Origin: Laburnicola sp. R22_1
Lineage: Eukaryota; Ascomycota; Dothideomycetes; Pleosporales; Didymosphaeriaceae
Length of the DNA: 64,000 nt
Assembly (NCBI GenBank): GCA_014281115.1
Contig: JACONQ010000020.1
Span: 372,001 to 436,000, forward strand
Direction of reading: 5' to 3'
Of the stretch, positions 33,770 to 44,368 are shown piece by piece (within the stretch, counting starts at the first letter, position 1; each line of letters begins with the position of its first letter). The translations under genes were made by a program, and so were the position numbers. Below the pieces are notes generated by a model. That model was not told the origin of the DNA. It did not search any database and saw only the letters and a list, made by a program, of their open reading frames with translations.

Positions 33770-36643
33770 TCAAATTTCTAAATTCTCCATTCGCCACTTG
33801 TTTAGAGCTTCGAGCGACCCCTCTGTGTTGGGATGGTAAGAGCTAAGAATCCGCTTCTGTAACTCCAAGCACTTTTCCATTAATAAGATAGCTTCGTTAT
33901 TCCGTCTTTGGGACTTCTATGTATGTGCTAGATTGGCCATGCTGGTCAGCGTGTCTGGATGCTCCTCCCCAAGCACCCTCTTAAACGTCTCCATCACTTG
34001 CACGTTCAGCTCTTCGGCCTCCTTCCACCAGCCTTGATTCCTGTACGTTGACGCCAGGTTGCCCATGCTGGTCAGCGTGTCTGGATGCTCCTCCCCAAGC
34101 ACCCTCTTTCTCGTCTCCATTACTTGCACACATAGCTCTTCTGACTCGTTGTACCGCCCCTAATTCATGTACGTTAACGCCAGGTTGGCCATGCTGGCCA
34201 GCGTGTCTGGATGCTCCTCCCCAAGCACCCTCTTTCTCGTCTCCATTACTTACACACATAGCTCTTCTAACTCATTGTACCGCCCCTGATTCATATACGT
34301 CAACGCCAGGTTGGCCATGCTGGTCAGCGTGTCTAGATGCTCCTCCCCAAGCACCCTCTTTCTCGTCTCCATCACTTGCACGTTCAGCTCTTCGGCCTCC
34401 TTCCACTAGCCTTGATTCCTGTACGTTGACGCCAGGTTGGCCGTGCTGGTCAGCGTGTCTTGATGCTCCTCCCTAAGCACCCTCTTTCTCGTCTCCATTA
34501 CTTGCACACATAGCTCTTCTGACTTGTTGTACCGCCCCTAATTCATGTATGCCAACGCCAGGTGGGCCATGCTAGTCAGCGTGTCTGGATACTCCTCCCC
34601 AAGCACCCTCTTTCTCGTCTCCATTACTTGCACACATAGCTCTTCTGACTTGTTGTACCGTCCATTACTAAGTAGTACCATAGCGCATTTCCATACTAGG
34701 GTCATCCTATCCGCGCCCTCTTGTTCAGGGAGGCTATGTGACAGAACGTACTTAACATATGGAAGTAGTCGTCTCCATTTGCTTCGACTACCATAATTAT
34801 TATTGAGGAACACCCTTAGGAGCTGTGTAATAGCATGTTGGGTCCATTGGTCTAGCCTCTTCTACTTTTGAAGCCACTGCTATAGAGCACAATGTACTAG
34901 CTAGTAAAGATTAATTGCGGATTTGGCAGGTCGCCTAGTAATAAGCGCGTAGCTATTAAGAACTTTTACTGCATCGTCCCTTTTATAAGGTAAGGATACT
35001 TCTAGGAGATTAAGCGGGATGTCTTTTCAGTCTACACAGGCCGCAAGGAATAGATAATCTGCTGCTAGCAGATCACTACTGCGAATCTAGTCTATAGAGA
35101 TAAGAAGTATGGTGGCCACAGAATCTTTTAGACTAAATTCTTGTAGTTTGTCCCCTAGTAATTCGCTACTACGCTTAAAAGCCTCTTCCTTTTACTAGAG
35201 CAATTATAACTAGTAGTTTTGCAGCGTAATGTTTTAGGTATTAATATAGGCTACTACTTATACAATTGCCAGAAGAAGATATAATAGCTCTTATAGTAAA
35301 AGCTTCGCCTTCTACTACTTACCTCTTAAAACTAAAGTGTGCAAATAGTTTTCCAACATTCTTTTAGCCTTATCTGGTGCTATTTTCTCTAGCTCTACAA
35401 TATTCTGCGATGCCAGCCTCTTAGCTATGTTACTGTTGGTGGTTATAAAGACGATAGAACATTGTTTAGACTGTGGTAGGTAATTAAGCAAGTTGGTAGC
35501 CCCTGCTGTGGACAGCCCACTGGACCCTAGGTTTATATCATCTGTGTTGTCGAAAATAAGCAGCCACTGCCTTGCGCCCTTCCTACTTAGATGTAGTCTT
35601 ACTAGCTGCTTAATATCTACCTTCTTATTGTCCTAACTAGGCACGTAAAGCTTTTGGCCAATACTTGTATACAACTAATAGAGACTGTCTATGTCGCTTG
35701 CATTAATCCAGAAGACTAAGCAGTTCTTATTCTTTTGTCTTGTTTGGTACGCAAGCTCGAGCGCTAGCTACGATTTGCCCTTTCCTCCTAGTCCTGTTAT
35801 AGCCATCATGGTAGTTTGCTTGCCTCTAAAGAGCTTTGCTTCTAGTTTAGCAAGCTGTGACTCCCAGCCTACAAAATAATTGTTCTGGAAAAACGGAATG
35901 ATAGACGGGGCGCTATTAGCTGCTTCTACTTCAAGTTGGAGTCTTCTCCACACTTTCTCCTTTCCCTCGCTATAGGAGGCAGGCATAAAGATATCAAGAA
36001 GTTTAAGAAGGCAGTATACCTTATCTTCTTCTTTAGTTGTCTTGCGATTTTCAGCCCATACTATTCTCTTAGATATAGTAAATCCGTCTAATGGATAGTT
36101 CTGCAACGCCTCTACTAGAATGCTAGTAATCTTATAGACTAGCTGCTCGAGAGATCGTTTATCGCCTATTCGCCATCCTTCCAAAGAAAAGAACTCGACT
36201 AATACTGGAGCAATGAGTTCCTGGAGTGTCCAACCTTAGGTAAACCATTCGCTGGCTTAAAAGGATGCCTCCTAGCTACTTTATTAGGCTATCTCTGTAG
36301 CGGTGGATACTAAAACATCTAGTAGGAATACGTAGCATTTTGTCGCATTCTTATACCAACGATATATTAAGTTGATCGATTTCGAAAGCTTAGATAGGTT
36401 CTATTTATTAATGCAGCATGTATTAATTCAGAAGTACGGTAGCTAATCCTAGGCCGCCTGTTTAGCGCAGAACTCGATCTTTTAATAGCCCTCCTTCCCT
36501 TTATAGGTGCCGCTTCTAATATCCTTAAAGAGAACCTCTAAATCCCCCTATCTGTGTGAAAGGATAGCATATGGCGGAATAGACTTCCTGCTAAAGTCTG
36601 TTAAGATAAGCCTCTTAGAATAATCGAAGTGAAGAAGTTGCAT
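33770..36643 (-). pseudogene. HET-NB-ARC-TPR (NLR-like) incompatibility-type receptor, RIP-inactivated
   Basis: Fungal NLR-like proteins of this layout sense partners through C-terminal repeats and trigger cell death through an N-terminal HET domain. From ATG at 36643 the minus strand gives one frame of 957 codons to TGA at 33772-33770, with no frameshift but about thirty premature stops (mostly TAG/TAA, one TGA at 36430). Landmarks: HET domain at residues 1 to about 190 (IPPYAILSHR, then TCCINK, then GWTLQELIAP); P-loop GLGGKGKS at 284-291; Walker-B-like WLLIFDNTDD near 358; the TPR array at 34663-33908; and a diverged last TPR ending KWRMENLEI. The ends and the TPR region are well preserved. 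RIP acts on duplicated DNA, so its mutation points to further copies. Calling the nucleotide-binding part NB-ARC rather than NACHT is likely but not certain. Confidence 0.88.
33908..34663 (-). repeat. Six near-identical 126-bp TPR repeats in an A-A-B, A-A-B order
   Basis: Six units of exactly 126 bp (42 codons), of the kinesin-light-chain-like TPR type with the core METRKRVLGEEHPDTLTSM. Units 1, 2, 4 and 5 start GRYN-x-x-EELCV; units 3 and 6 start GWWKEAEELNV. The same B-type sequence therefore recurs at 378-bp spacing (CGTTCAGCTCTTCGGCCTCC at 34003 and 34381). A seventh, diverged unit closes the protein. Confidence 0.92.
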
Positions 36644-36979
36644 TGCTACAATATTGTTTCTAGAACAAGAGGGCAGAGAAGGCAAACAATTTGGGGCAAG
36701 GCGCTACTTAGAACAGAAGCGGTTAATAGATTATAATGGTCGCGGGTGGGCCGTGAAGGCAGTGCACGCCAAGGCGGTAACCGGGCGAAGCCCTCCGGCC
36801 CAGGTAGCTGTGCGGGCTAGCCATACTAGCTCTAACGTTACTTTGCTTCTAGCAACTTTATTAGAGCGATGCAGCTGCGCTTTACTAGAAGAATTAGCTG
36901 CCACGTTAATAACGCATGCAGAGATACGCTGCTCCCAAAAGTGCGGGAAATAGTTAGTAGTAACAAGGTAGAAAAACAC
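36644..36979. other. Upstream region of the NLR relic
   Basis: The 336 bases between the NLR start codon and the truncated second NLR copy. GC-richer than the rest of the region. It should hold the NLR promoter or 5' leader and the inversion or duplication junction. No motif recognised. Confidence 0.4.
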
Positions 36980-37105
36980 TTTTTGCTTGGATTATCTATA
37001 GAAGCATGCTCTTAGCTGCGCAAACGAATCCTTAGCGGCCATCTAGACACAGTGTTATCACTTAAAAACATTAAATAAGTGGCAGATAGAGAATATAGAG
37101 ATTAG
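36980..37105 (+). pseudogene. Truncated 3' end of a second NLR copy, opposite strand
   Basis: In plus orientation the last about 40 codons match the C-terminus of the neighbouring NLR relic. LRKRILSGH here corresponds to LQKRILSSYH there, followed by a KWR-like segment now reading K-stop-VADREYRD, then TAG at 37103-37105. No HET, NB-ARC or TPR array lies upstream of it. Homology starts abruptly near 36980 and continues through the 3' flank as the right repeat arm. Confidence 0.72.
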
Positions 37106-38470
37106 GCATTAATGCTGCTTTAAATGTAGAATATAAGCTAGTGCGAAAATAGAAGGGCATAAGGTGCGTAAGCATAATTAGAAGTAATATCTAACAGTAA
37201 TCCAAGCGATTTGGCGGTGGCGATTGCCACGGTGTGCAGGGAGGGCGGCCAACCCGCACTGGCCACAGGGTTGCGCTAAAGGTAATAGTTTATAGATATG
37301 GCTAAAGAGAAGAGTGCTATATGCAGCTGTAGATAGTGTAAGGTCTTACTAAGCATAGCCACTATGAACAACCTAAAACTCCTTACCACCCTCCTAGGTC
37401 AAACTAAAGCACACCTCTATAGCCCTAGAGATTGTAGTGCTTTATGTATGCAGCCGCTAGTTGTTTGACCGTACGATAGCTGTATCGCCTAAGCATGCGG
37501 GGCCTTCCTACCTTCGACTGTGTTTGCAACAATAGCGTGCGGCCTGTGGCACTAAACCCACTCGCCAAGGCGTAGGCTTTAATTTCCAGTGCCTTCCCCA
37601 CTCTATCTAACCATATAACTATATTCCCCTTTAACGAGCTGAGACTAGATCTTAGCTGCTGCTTAGTCTAGGAATTGGCGCTAGTTAGCTTAAGAAGTAG
37701 GATGTAGTGGCTTAAGCAGGTCTTTTGTTCGGTTAGCGGAAGGGATACTAGCGGGTTTCGCGGCTTAAGGACGACGTAAATAGTATGTCTCTATGTTATA
37801 AAGTCTATATTGCTGTGCGTTAGACTGTATCTTAAAGTTGTACAATGGCTGTGTTAAGTAGTTGCAACGCTAAGACGCGTTGGCTAACTATACAAGTGCC
37901 GTGCCCTTAAGTCTAATATCTGCTCCTAATCCTGTGTTAGATTAAAAGATAATCTGAACGCTTATGCAACGCGCACAGCCACATATTGTACAATAAAATA
38001 CTATACTAGTGTATAAGGTAAGACGTGCGGGGTCATCTCGCATTAGCCAGGATCGGTAGTTCGCTTCTGATGGAAGTACTAATCAACAGGGCGGCCCTGC
38101 ATGAAATCGCGCCTCGCAGCGCGCATAGGGCTGATAATGACCTCCTAGTATTGGAGGGGGGTCGTAAGAGTAGGATTAGGCTATTCTACAAAAACTTGGA
38201 GCAAAAAAGGCTTAAGGCTAACGCTATAGGGAGGAAAACCTATTATACTATGACACACAGCGCTGTACAAATCAGGCGCGGAAGCAACAATGCCAACGTA
38301 ATATTTGGGCGAGGGTGGAATATAAACATTTAGAATTAGTTATAGCAGATTATTTTCGTAGAATTATAGCAATATCTGTCGTGCGCATGGGTTTTCTGGT
38401 TGCTGAAAGTCAAAGTACCCCTTATTTTTCTCGGCACACAGTGTTTCTCGCTACGCAGTAAGGGACGTTA
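37106..38470 (+). repeat. Right arm of the ~1.4-kb inverted duplication
   Basis: Inverted counterpart of 32372-33769, ending AGTAAGGGACGTTA at 38470. The match is close near the outer end (for example CGGCACACAGTGTTTCTCGC) and weaker toward the NLR fragment. Most differences are transitions, consistent with RIP of both copies. No short target duplication could be read outside the two outer ends. Confidence 0.85.
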
Positions 38471-38831
38471 CTACATTCATAACTTAGGTGCAGTATCCCT
38501 TCGAGTGAGATGTTGTATATATATGAACGACGAGGGTCTTCAGTGTATATATATAAACACCTATTCCTTGTGTTGGTTCCACGTCGGGTCGTGTATACAC
38601 GGTAAACAGTAATAAATAGATAGTCAAAGATTCTGGTTGTAAGTTGTTGTCCTATCCTCACCGTGGAGGTGAGGATAGGGCAGACCCCCTGTCAAACACT
38701 GGCCAAACAAGGAGGCAAGGCTAGGGGTAGAACCCCTGTAACAACGCTAGCTACTTGGGGAGAGCTACTGCCAACACTGGCAGTCTTTTCTTTGTGAAAA
38801 TGAAGCTATCCCTAATTACCTGAATCTCCTA
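38471..38831. other. 3' flank of the copia relic with three short hairpins
   Basis: This interval should contain the 3' untranslated region and possibly the LTR of the minus-strand copia relic, but no matching LTR was found at its other end. Three perfect hairpins lie in a row: 38651-38679 (12-bp stem CCTATCCTCACC, 5-base loop), 38723-38737 (6-bp stem) and 38767-38784 (7-bp stem ACTGCCA, 4-base loop). Confidence 0.6.
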
Positions 38832-41800
38832 CTACTCCTCCTTCCGCTTCACCTATTCTTCTATCCTAATTGTTAGCTTGTTTAAGCTAACTAGCTGTTT
38901 AAGGGACTTATTCGGATTGCTCTTAGTTATCGCGTTGGCAGGGTTGTCGTCTCCATTAATCCATTGGATCTCTGCGAGCTCGCGTCTCTCGTATGATTGG
39001 CGTAGAGCCATAATATCTATTATAAGTCTCTTCTCCTTTGTTGTACCAAGCTTAACAAGGCACTCGTATAGCGAGTAGGAGTCTGTACAGACTACTATTG
39101 GCAATAGTTCTCCAAGATTAGATGCAAGTTGCGACGCAATCTTGCCAATTGTCTGACCTATATAGACACCTATATCTACGCCACTAACTATGCTGTAGAT
39201 CTCTAAAGCTAGCACGCTCTGTGTAATCCTTTTGCTCTTAGTTAAGCTCTAGTGGAGCAGGTTACTATAGATTTCGAACTTATCTTGTGCCGCAGGGTCG
39301 TCCTCTATTATCTTATTTGCTAATACAATAATATATCTAATCTAGGAGCTATAATCTTTATTGTTTGCAAATAAGCTGTTAACAAAGATATACAGCTTTG
39401 CTATTGCAAGGTGTAGCGGCACGTATTATAGTCCACGGGTTAGGTTGTCAAGTTGCCACTTTAGTCGCTTGTTGAGATCCTTTGCGTCCTCTTCTGTTGG
39501 ATCCTAAGCTTGCGCGGCGCGAGATAGATCAAATGAAGCCTCTGGTTGGCAAATTGTCGCAATATAAGCTGCTCGAGCTCGTTGTTCTCTGTACGCCTGG
39601 CGGAAGTCACTGTGCGACAGGTCTACAAGCTGGATCTTCTTGCCCTGGTCCTTCTGTCTCATTTCTATCACTTTGTCTTTCTGTGTAATAATACAGCCAT
39701 TGAATAGTAGTGGTAGGCTTGCAGAGAGAGCTTCCTTTAGTTTAGCCTTAATTTCTGCCTTTTACAGTTCTGTATCTTCTTTTTTAGCAAACTGCTCATC
39801 TGCAAGAATCAAGGTATCGTCTGTCTGCATGCCAACAACTCCAAAAGGCTTTTCTGCTGTTAATAGCAGGCAGGGGTCGTACGTAGACGTCTCCATAGCT
39901 AACTGTTGGCGGTGGTGCTTGTGGTAAGTCGCCCACCAGTGTGTGCCTGCCTCTGGTATGCCGTATAGCGGTCGTTGTACCACTATAATTGTATTTGGCG
40001 GGTAGGTTGATTAAAGCTGACTAGGCAGTCAAGCGAGAATAAGACAGTTGAGATATGTTGTTGACTGCGTATAGGCTTAAGTGACGTCGCGGAGGTATAC
40101 TCTGATATCGCAGTGGATAGCCGTAGGTGCTAGAGCTAGAATAAGACGTTGACTAGACCGTTGGATTGTGGGAGATTGCGTAAGGATAATCTCCTTTCCG
40201 TCGTCATTGTACGCCTGTATTACTAGCCTAGATTTCTCAAAAGGGTTGTCTGTTGTCTTGCCTTTGACCTCATTGACTAGTCGCGATTTGAATACTCGGA
40301 TCCCCTGGTGTTTGCCATCTGGATCGTACTGAGTAAACTTAAAGACTCCTCTTGCAATTAGCCCGTTAATTTCCTGCCTTTGTGATGCCTCAAAAGGTGC
40401 TCCTAGTGTTGTAATCTTGCCTTCCTGGCGCAGTTTGCGAGAGAGCTCTCTATCCGCAACTTCCTTTGCGGTTATGTAGGCTGTTGATTAAAGCTGCTTA
40501 CCCTGATCCTTATTGTCTGTTTCGTCACCTGGGTATCTTGTTGGCTTGCGTCTTTGGCGACTGGGTCGAGCTTCTGCGGCTGGTTTCTCGCGCGGGGATT
40601 TGGGTGGCGTACCGCCAACAGGATCTGGCATTGTGGTATCTGGCAGTGTGGGATCTTGTGGCGTAGTCTCTTGCGGCTCCTTATAGTACGGTTTCACAAC
40701 TGTTGAGCGGAACTGGGTTGATCCGCTTGGCAGCTCTACTATACAGGTCTCTCCCTGGGTTTCAAGCAGCGTATGTGGGCCTGTCCATCCTTTCTTCTCT
40801 CTGTATACTCAGACCTAGGAGCTAATAGGTAGGTTGACAGTAATCCGCGTATCTGGGCCATTCCATATCGCAAGGGCGTCGTTAATTTGGCGCTGGGCGT
40901 GCAGTTTTCGCACTTCATCAGTCGCTAGTCTGATAGCTTTTGTACGTTTTTCAGTAGAGGGTGACGGAGGATCTGCGTCCGTCATCCTTGGGTAGGCGCC
41001 AAACACTAGCAGAGTGGGCACTAGTCCATCTGGTCCTGCTAAATCGTTGACAGCCTTCTGTGCCATTTGCAGTATGAGCTCCTTGCTTGGTCTCTTGTCC
41101 TGTACCTCAGCTTCTATAATCTTGTACGCGCGGCGCAGAGGGGCGTGGTATCGCTCTACTAAGCCAATGCTGTTGTGAGCTTCTACTGGCACTTCCTTTA
41201 TAATAATTGCCATTAATCTGGCGAGCTGCTAGAACTCCCGCGAAGCAAAGTTTGTACCAGCGTTATGCACAATCTAATCTAGTAGGCCAAGATAGACATT
41301 AATCTAGCAGATTCAGATCGTGTCCTATGCTGTAGCTGCAGACATGTCAGGTAGGAATCGTAAGGCACTAAATTGGGTAGCTTCATTAACTATCTAGAGG
41401 ACTAGCTTGCTATTAATGTATAGTACGTCCATAATAATAGAAAAATTGAACTTATAGTCGTCTTTTAACGTAAATTTGAATCTGCCAGGTGACTTAGCAT
41501 TCATCTAACAGTGGTGGCAATACCTTGTCAGGTGTTGCAGGATCTGCTGGTCTACCTCATAGCCAGCGCGCTGTAACAGCCAGAGCAGTCGGCGTACTGA
41601 CGGGTGGCCGAATCGTTGGTGGAGGCGTCGTAGTTCAGTCTCTGTGAGGTGGCAAGTTGCTCGCGAACCGCGGTCTTCTGTCGCTGTCCAGTGACACCCT
41701 GCTAGCGATTCTTCCTGATCCAGAAGCATGTACGGGTGGCCCTATTTCCATACAATAGGGACGAACTTAGAGTTGTTCTGGACAAGTACACTGCGGAGAT

Positions 41801-44084
41801 TGTCAAGCCGTACCCCTATGCGATTTATGTCCTGTACACAGTATAGGAAGGGCGTCTTTGTAGGAACAATATGGAAGGTAATATTACTAACTGGAGTTGG
41901 AACAAGTATTACTCTAAGGGTTCTAGTGTCGCCTTTGCCAAATCGAATTGTCTAACTAGCTGCTAAGGTATCGATCTGTACGAGTGGCAGTTTCCTACAC
42001 AGAGCTTCAACCTGGGGTTGGCTAGCAGTCAATATGCCAGAAGCTCTAGTATCTGGCATAATCCCCTGAAAGACAGCGGATGAGTAGCGATCCTCAAACG
42101 TACAGTTGCGGCCTGTTGTCCATGCCTTATATCCTTCTATAAGCCTGTAAGACTGATATCCTCCTGTAAGCCTGTGAGAGACTGATTGATCGTTCAATAT
42201 TAACACAGTTTTGGCGCCGTCAATTGCACGCGGCCCTGCTAGGTAGCCCTCGCAGAAGAATTGCTCGCTATAGTCCGCCTCATCCTGCAGTAATCCGTCG
42301 ATCAAGTTGGTAATCCCACTTGGGTCGGCAGTAGCGTTGCTATTATGGGCATTGCTGTCGGATATATTAAGGCCTTTGTAGTTAACTAGGAACTGCTAGA
42401 TATCCTCTATTGTACAGTCTATTGTTTGCTGTAGATGTTAAGCGTGCCTGTTGTATAATCTGCGCCTTTCCTCTAGTGTGTGCCTTGTAGAGAAGCAGTT
42501 AATCTTCCCACATACCCAGCATCGTTTTGCGTCCCACCAGAACCGCTGGGATCCTCTATAGCGGTCGCGGAATAACTAGTTTCCGCCTCTAGCGCGACTG
42601 TAACTGCCTTTATCGCGGCCGAAGCGGTAGCGGTTGCTGCCGCGGTTGTACGTCCAGTCTGTCCAGTACTGCTGCGGATCCGGGCTGTCGTCCGTATAGT
42701 AGGCCTGGCGTTGTGCTTGTCTCTCTTTCTCCGCTGTAACAATTGCTGACCTAATTTCCGCACAAAGTCCTTCATACGTAGACGCTGGTTTTTACAGAGC
42801 TATGCTACACTCCTTAACGCCGCGGCAGGCTCGTATTACTGCGTTGTGGAGGCTCATCTCTGAAGAATACTCTATAGTGTGCTCTATTAGTCTATCCTGT
42901 ATCTGTTGCAGCTTATCTGTGAGCTCTTAAAAGAGCTCTAGCATTGGCCTCTCTGGACTTTTCTGTATAAGGTTGAGTAGAGAGGCTTCGTGCTAAAGGA
43001 TAGTGTATTGTTGCAGATCCTCCTCTGTCTTAAAGTGTTCCCTAACAGTCTTAACAATTGTAGCAAAATTAAAGCCTTTGCTGCGGATCTTACTCTAATA
43101 GAAAGCTTTAGCTTGTCCTTTAAGTGAGATAGGGTAGAGCTAGTGCATCTGTCCCTTAGAGATCTTAAATAACTCGTAGGTATTGTAAAAGGTCCTTAAC
43201 TTAGCTGATAGAAAGTTATCCTTGTCGCCGCTGTATTTCATGTCCTCTGTATAGACCTTAAGAAACCCTGTCTTTGTCTAAATTGGGATCCTTTCTGAAT
43301 CTGGGGCTGTATATGGTATTAGTGGCGGTGCTAAGAAACCTCTATATGTAGATGGTGCTGGCAGATTCGTGTACGATAGAAACCGTACTTGTGGCTGCTG
43401 AGATTGCTGCTGCTGTACTTGCTAAGGCAGCTGCTGAGGCTCTAGCAGCGGCAACAGTGACGGGTTACAATTCGGATAGGGCAACTTAGTTGTTCTAACT
43501 ATTGTTGTATCGTCTTGGGGAGCTATACTCTGTATAGCTAGCTTTAGAGCTATATTTGAAGCAATCACCTCTAGATGGGTTCGCGTAATTTTGCCTGCCT
43601 ATATGATCTCCTCCTCTGTCCACTAATGTGGCTTGTTGTTGTCAAGTACGTCTTGAAGAGACTTGCTAATTGATTTCCTTATGCCGCTGTCAACCTATAC
43701 GCCATTGTAGAGGAGGTAATCGCGCAGTGTACACCAAGCTTTCCTAGCTAGTATCTTGAAGGTTGCCTTTGTCCATCTATCAAAGTCTGTCTTAAAGGTT
43801 TCCTATAGTCTAATACCTCTATATTAAGAGCTTTTGTACAATAAGACAGTGCTTAGGATATATGCGTTAAGGATTGGCTTTGTGAGGTGTTCTGGGTTAG
43901 AGATGTCAATATCCTTGTCCCATCCGCGTAGGTCGATCTGAAACTCCTCTTGTAGTTTCTGGACTTTGGTAGGAACAAAGTTGTTGTTACTGTACGCGGT
44001 TAATTGCGTAGGTTTGTCTTGGGTATCCTCTAGGTTTGCGGTGCCGAGAGAGCTGGTCTTTTTTCCAGACGCTGAAGCTGACAT
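38832..44084 (-). pseudogene. Ty1/copia gag-pol polyprotein relic
   Basis: One minus-strand frame of about 1750 codons, from ATG 44084 (MSASASGKKTSS) to TAG at 38834-38832, with TAG/TAA stops but no frameshift between the landmarks checked. In order: gag; an R/G/Y-rich segment and zinc knuckle (CWVCGKINC, about 42530-42480); a protease motif now DTRA (DTGA expected) near 42050; GAG-pre-integrase (ELRRLHQRFGHPS) near 41620; integrase (VERYHAPLRRAY near 41150); reverse transcriptase (RPLYGIPEAGTHWW, then MQTDDTLIL in place of the usual YVDD) near 39970-39800; and RNase H (VCTDSYSLYECL to WINGDDNPANAITK) at 39215-38853. This order defines Ty1/copia. Gag and protease resemble those of the 24.1-kb element, so the two are relatives. 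Confidence 0.88.
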
Positions 44085-44158
44085 AGTTGTCGCTATATGA
44101 CGGTACTATAGGACAGTAAGACGAGTCTTTAAGTCCTGTATTGTAAGCGACGTTGTTG

Positions 44159-44241
44159 AGGCAAAACCAGTACGCTATGAGTTGATACTAGTAATTACCA
44201 GGCAAAAGCCAGTATGCTATAAGTCGATACTCGCAATCACC
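44159..44241. repeat. 41-bp tandem duplication upstream of the copia gag start
   Basis: AGGCAAAACCAGTACGCTAT (44159) and AGGCAAAAGCCAGTATGCTA (44200) start two adjacent copies of about 41 bp that differ at several positions, partly C/T and G/A. They lie between the relic's start codon and the edge of the gene-rich region. This may be the leader or a remnant of the 5' LTR. Confidence 0.7.
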
Positions 44242-44368
44242 CTTCGAGCGCTGGTACCTTGCTCCATATGAGCAATGATATAGACCTTTAAAACACATTG
44301 CTATACCAGGCCCGAACACACTGTAAATGCATCATGTTCCAGACATGCCTTCCACCCCCAGTGCCCAA

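Noticed and set aside
34048..34476. Plus-strand cysteine/proline-rich repetitive open frame
   Set aside because: It is the antisense of the TPR repeats. The repetition comes from the minus-strand NLR gene.
42473..42775. Minus-strand T/A/R-rich frame of 100 codons in the copia relic
   Set aside because: It is a frame shadow of the gag region that carries the YYTD/R-G-rich segment and the zinc knuckle in the main polyprotein frame.
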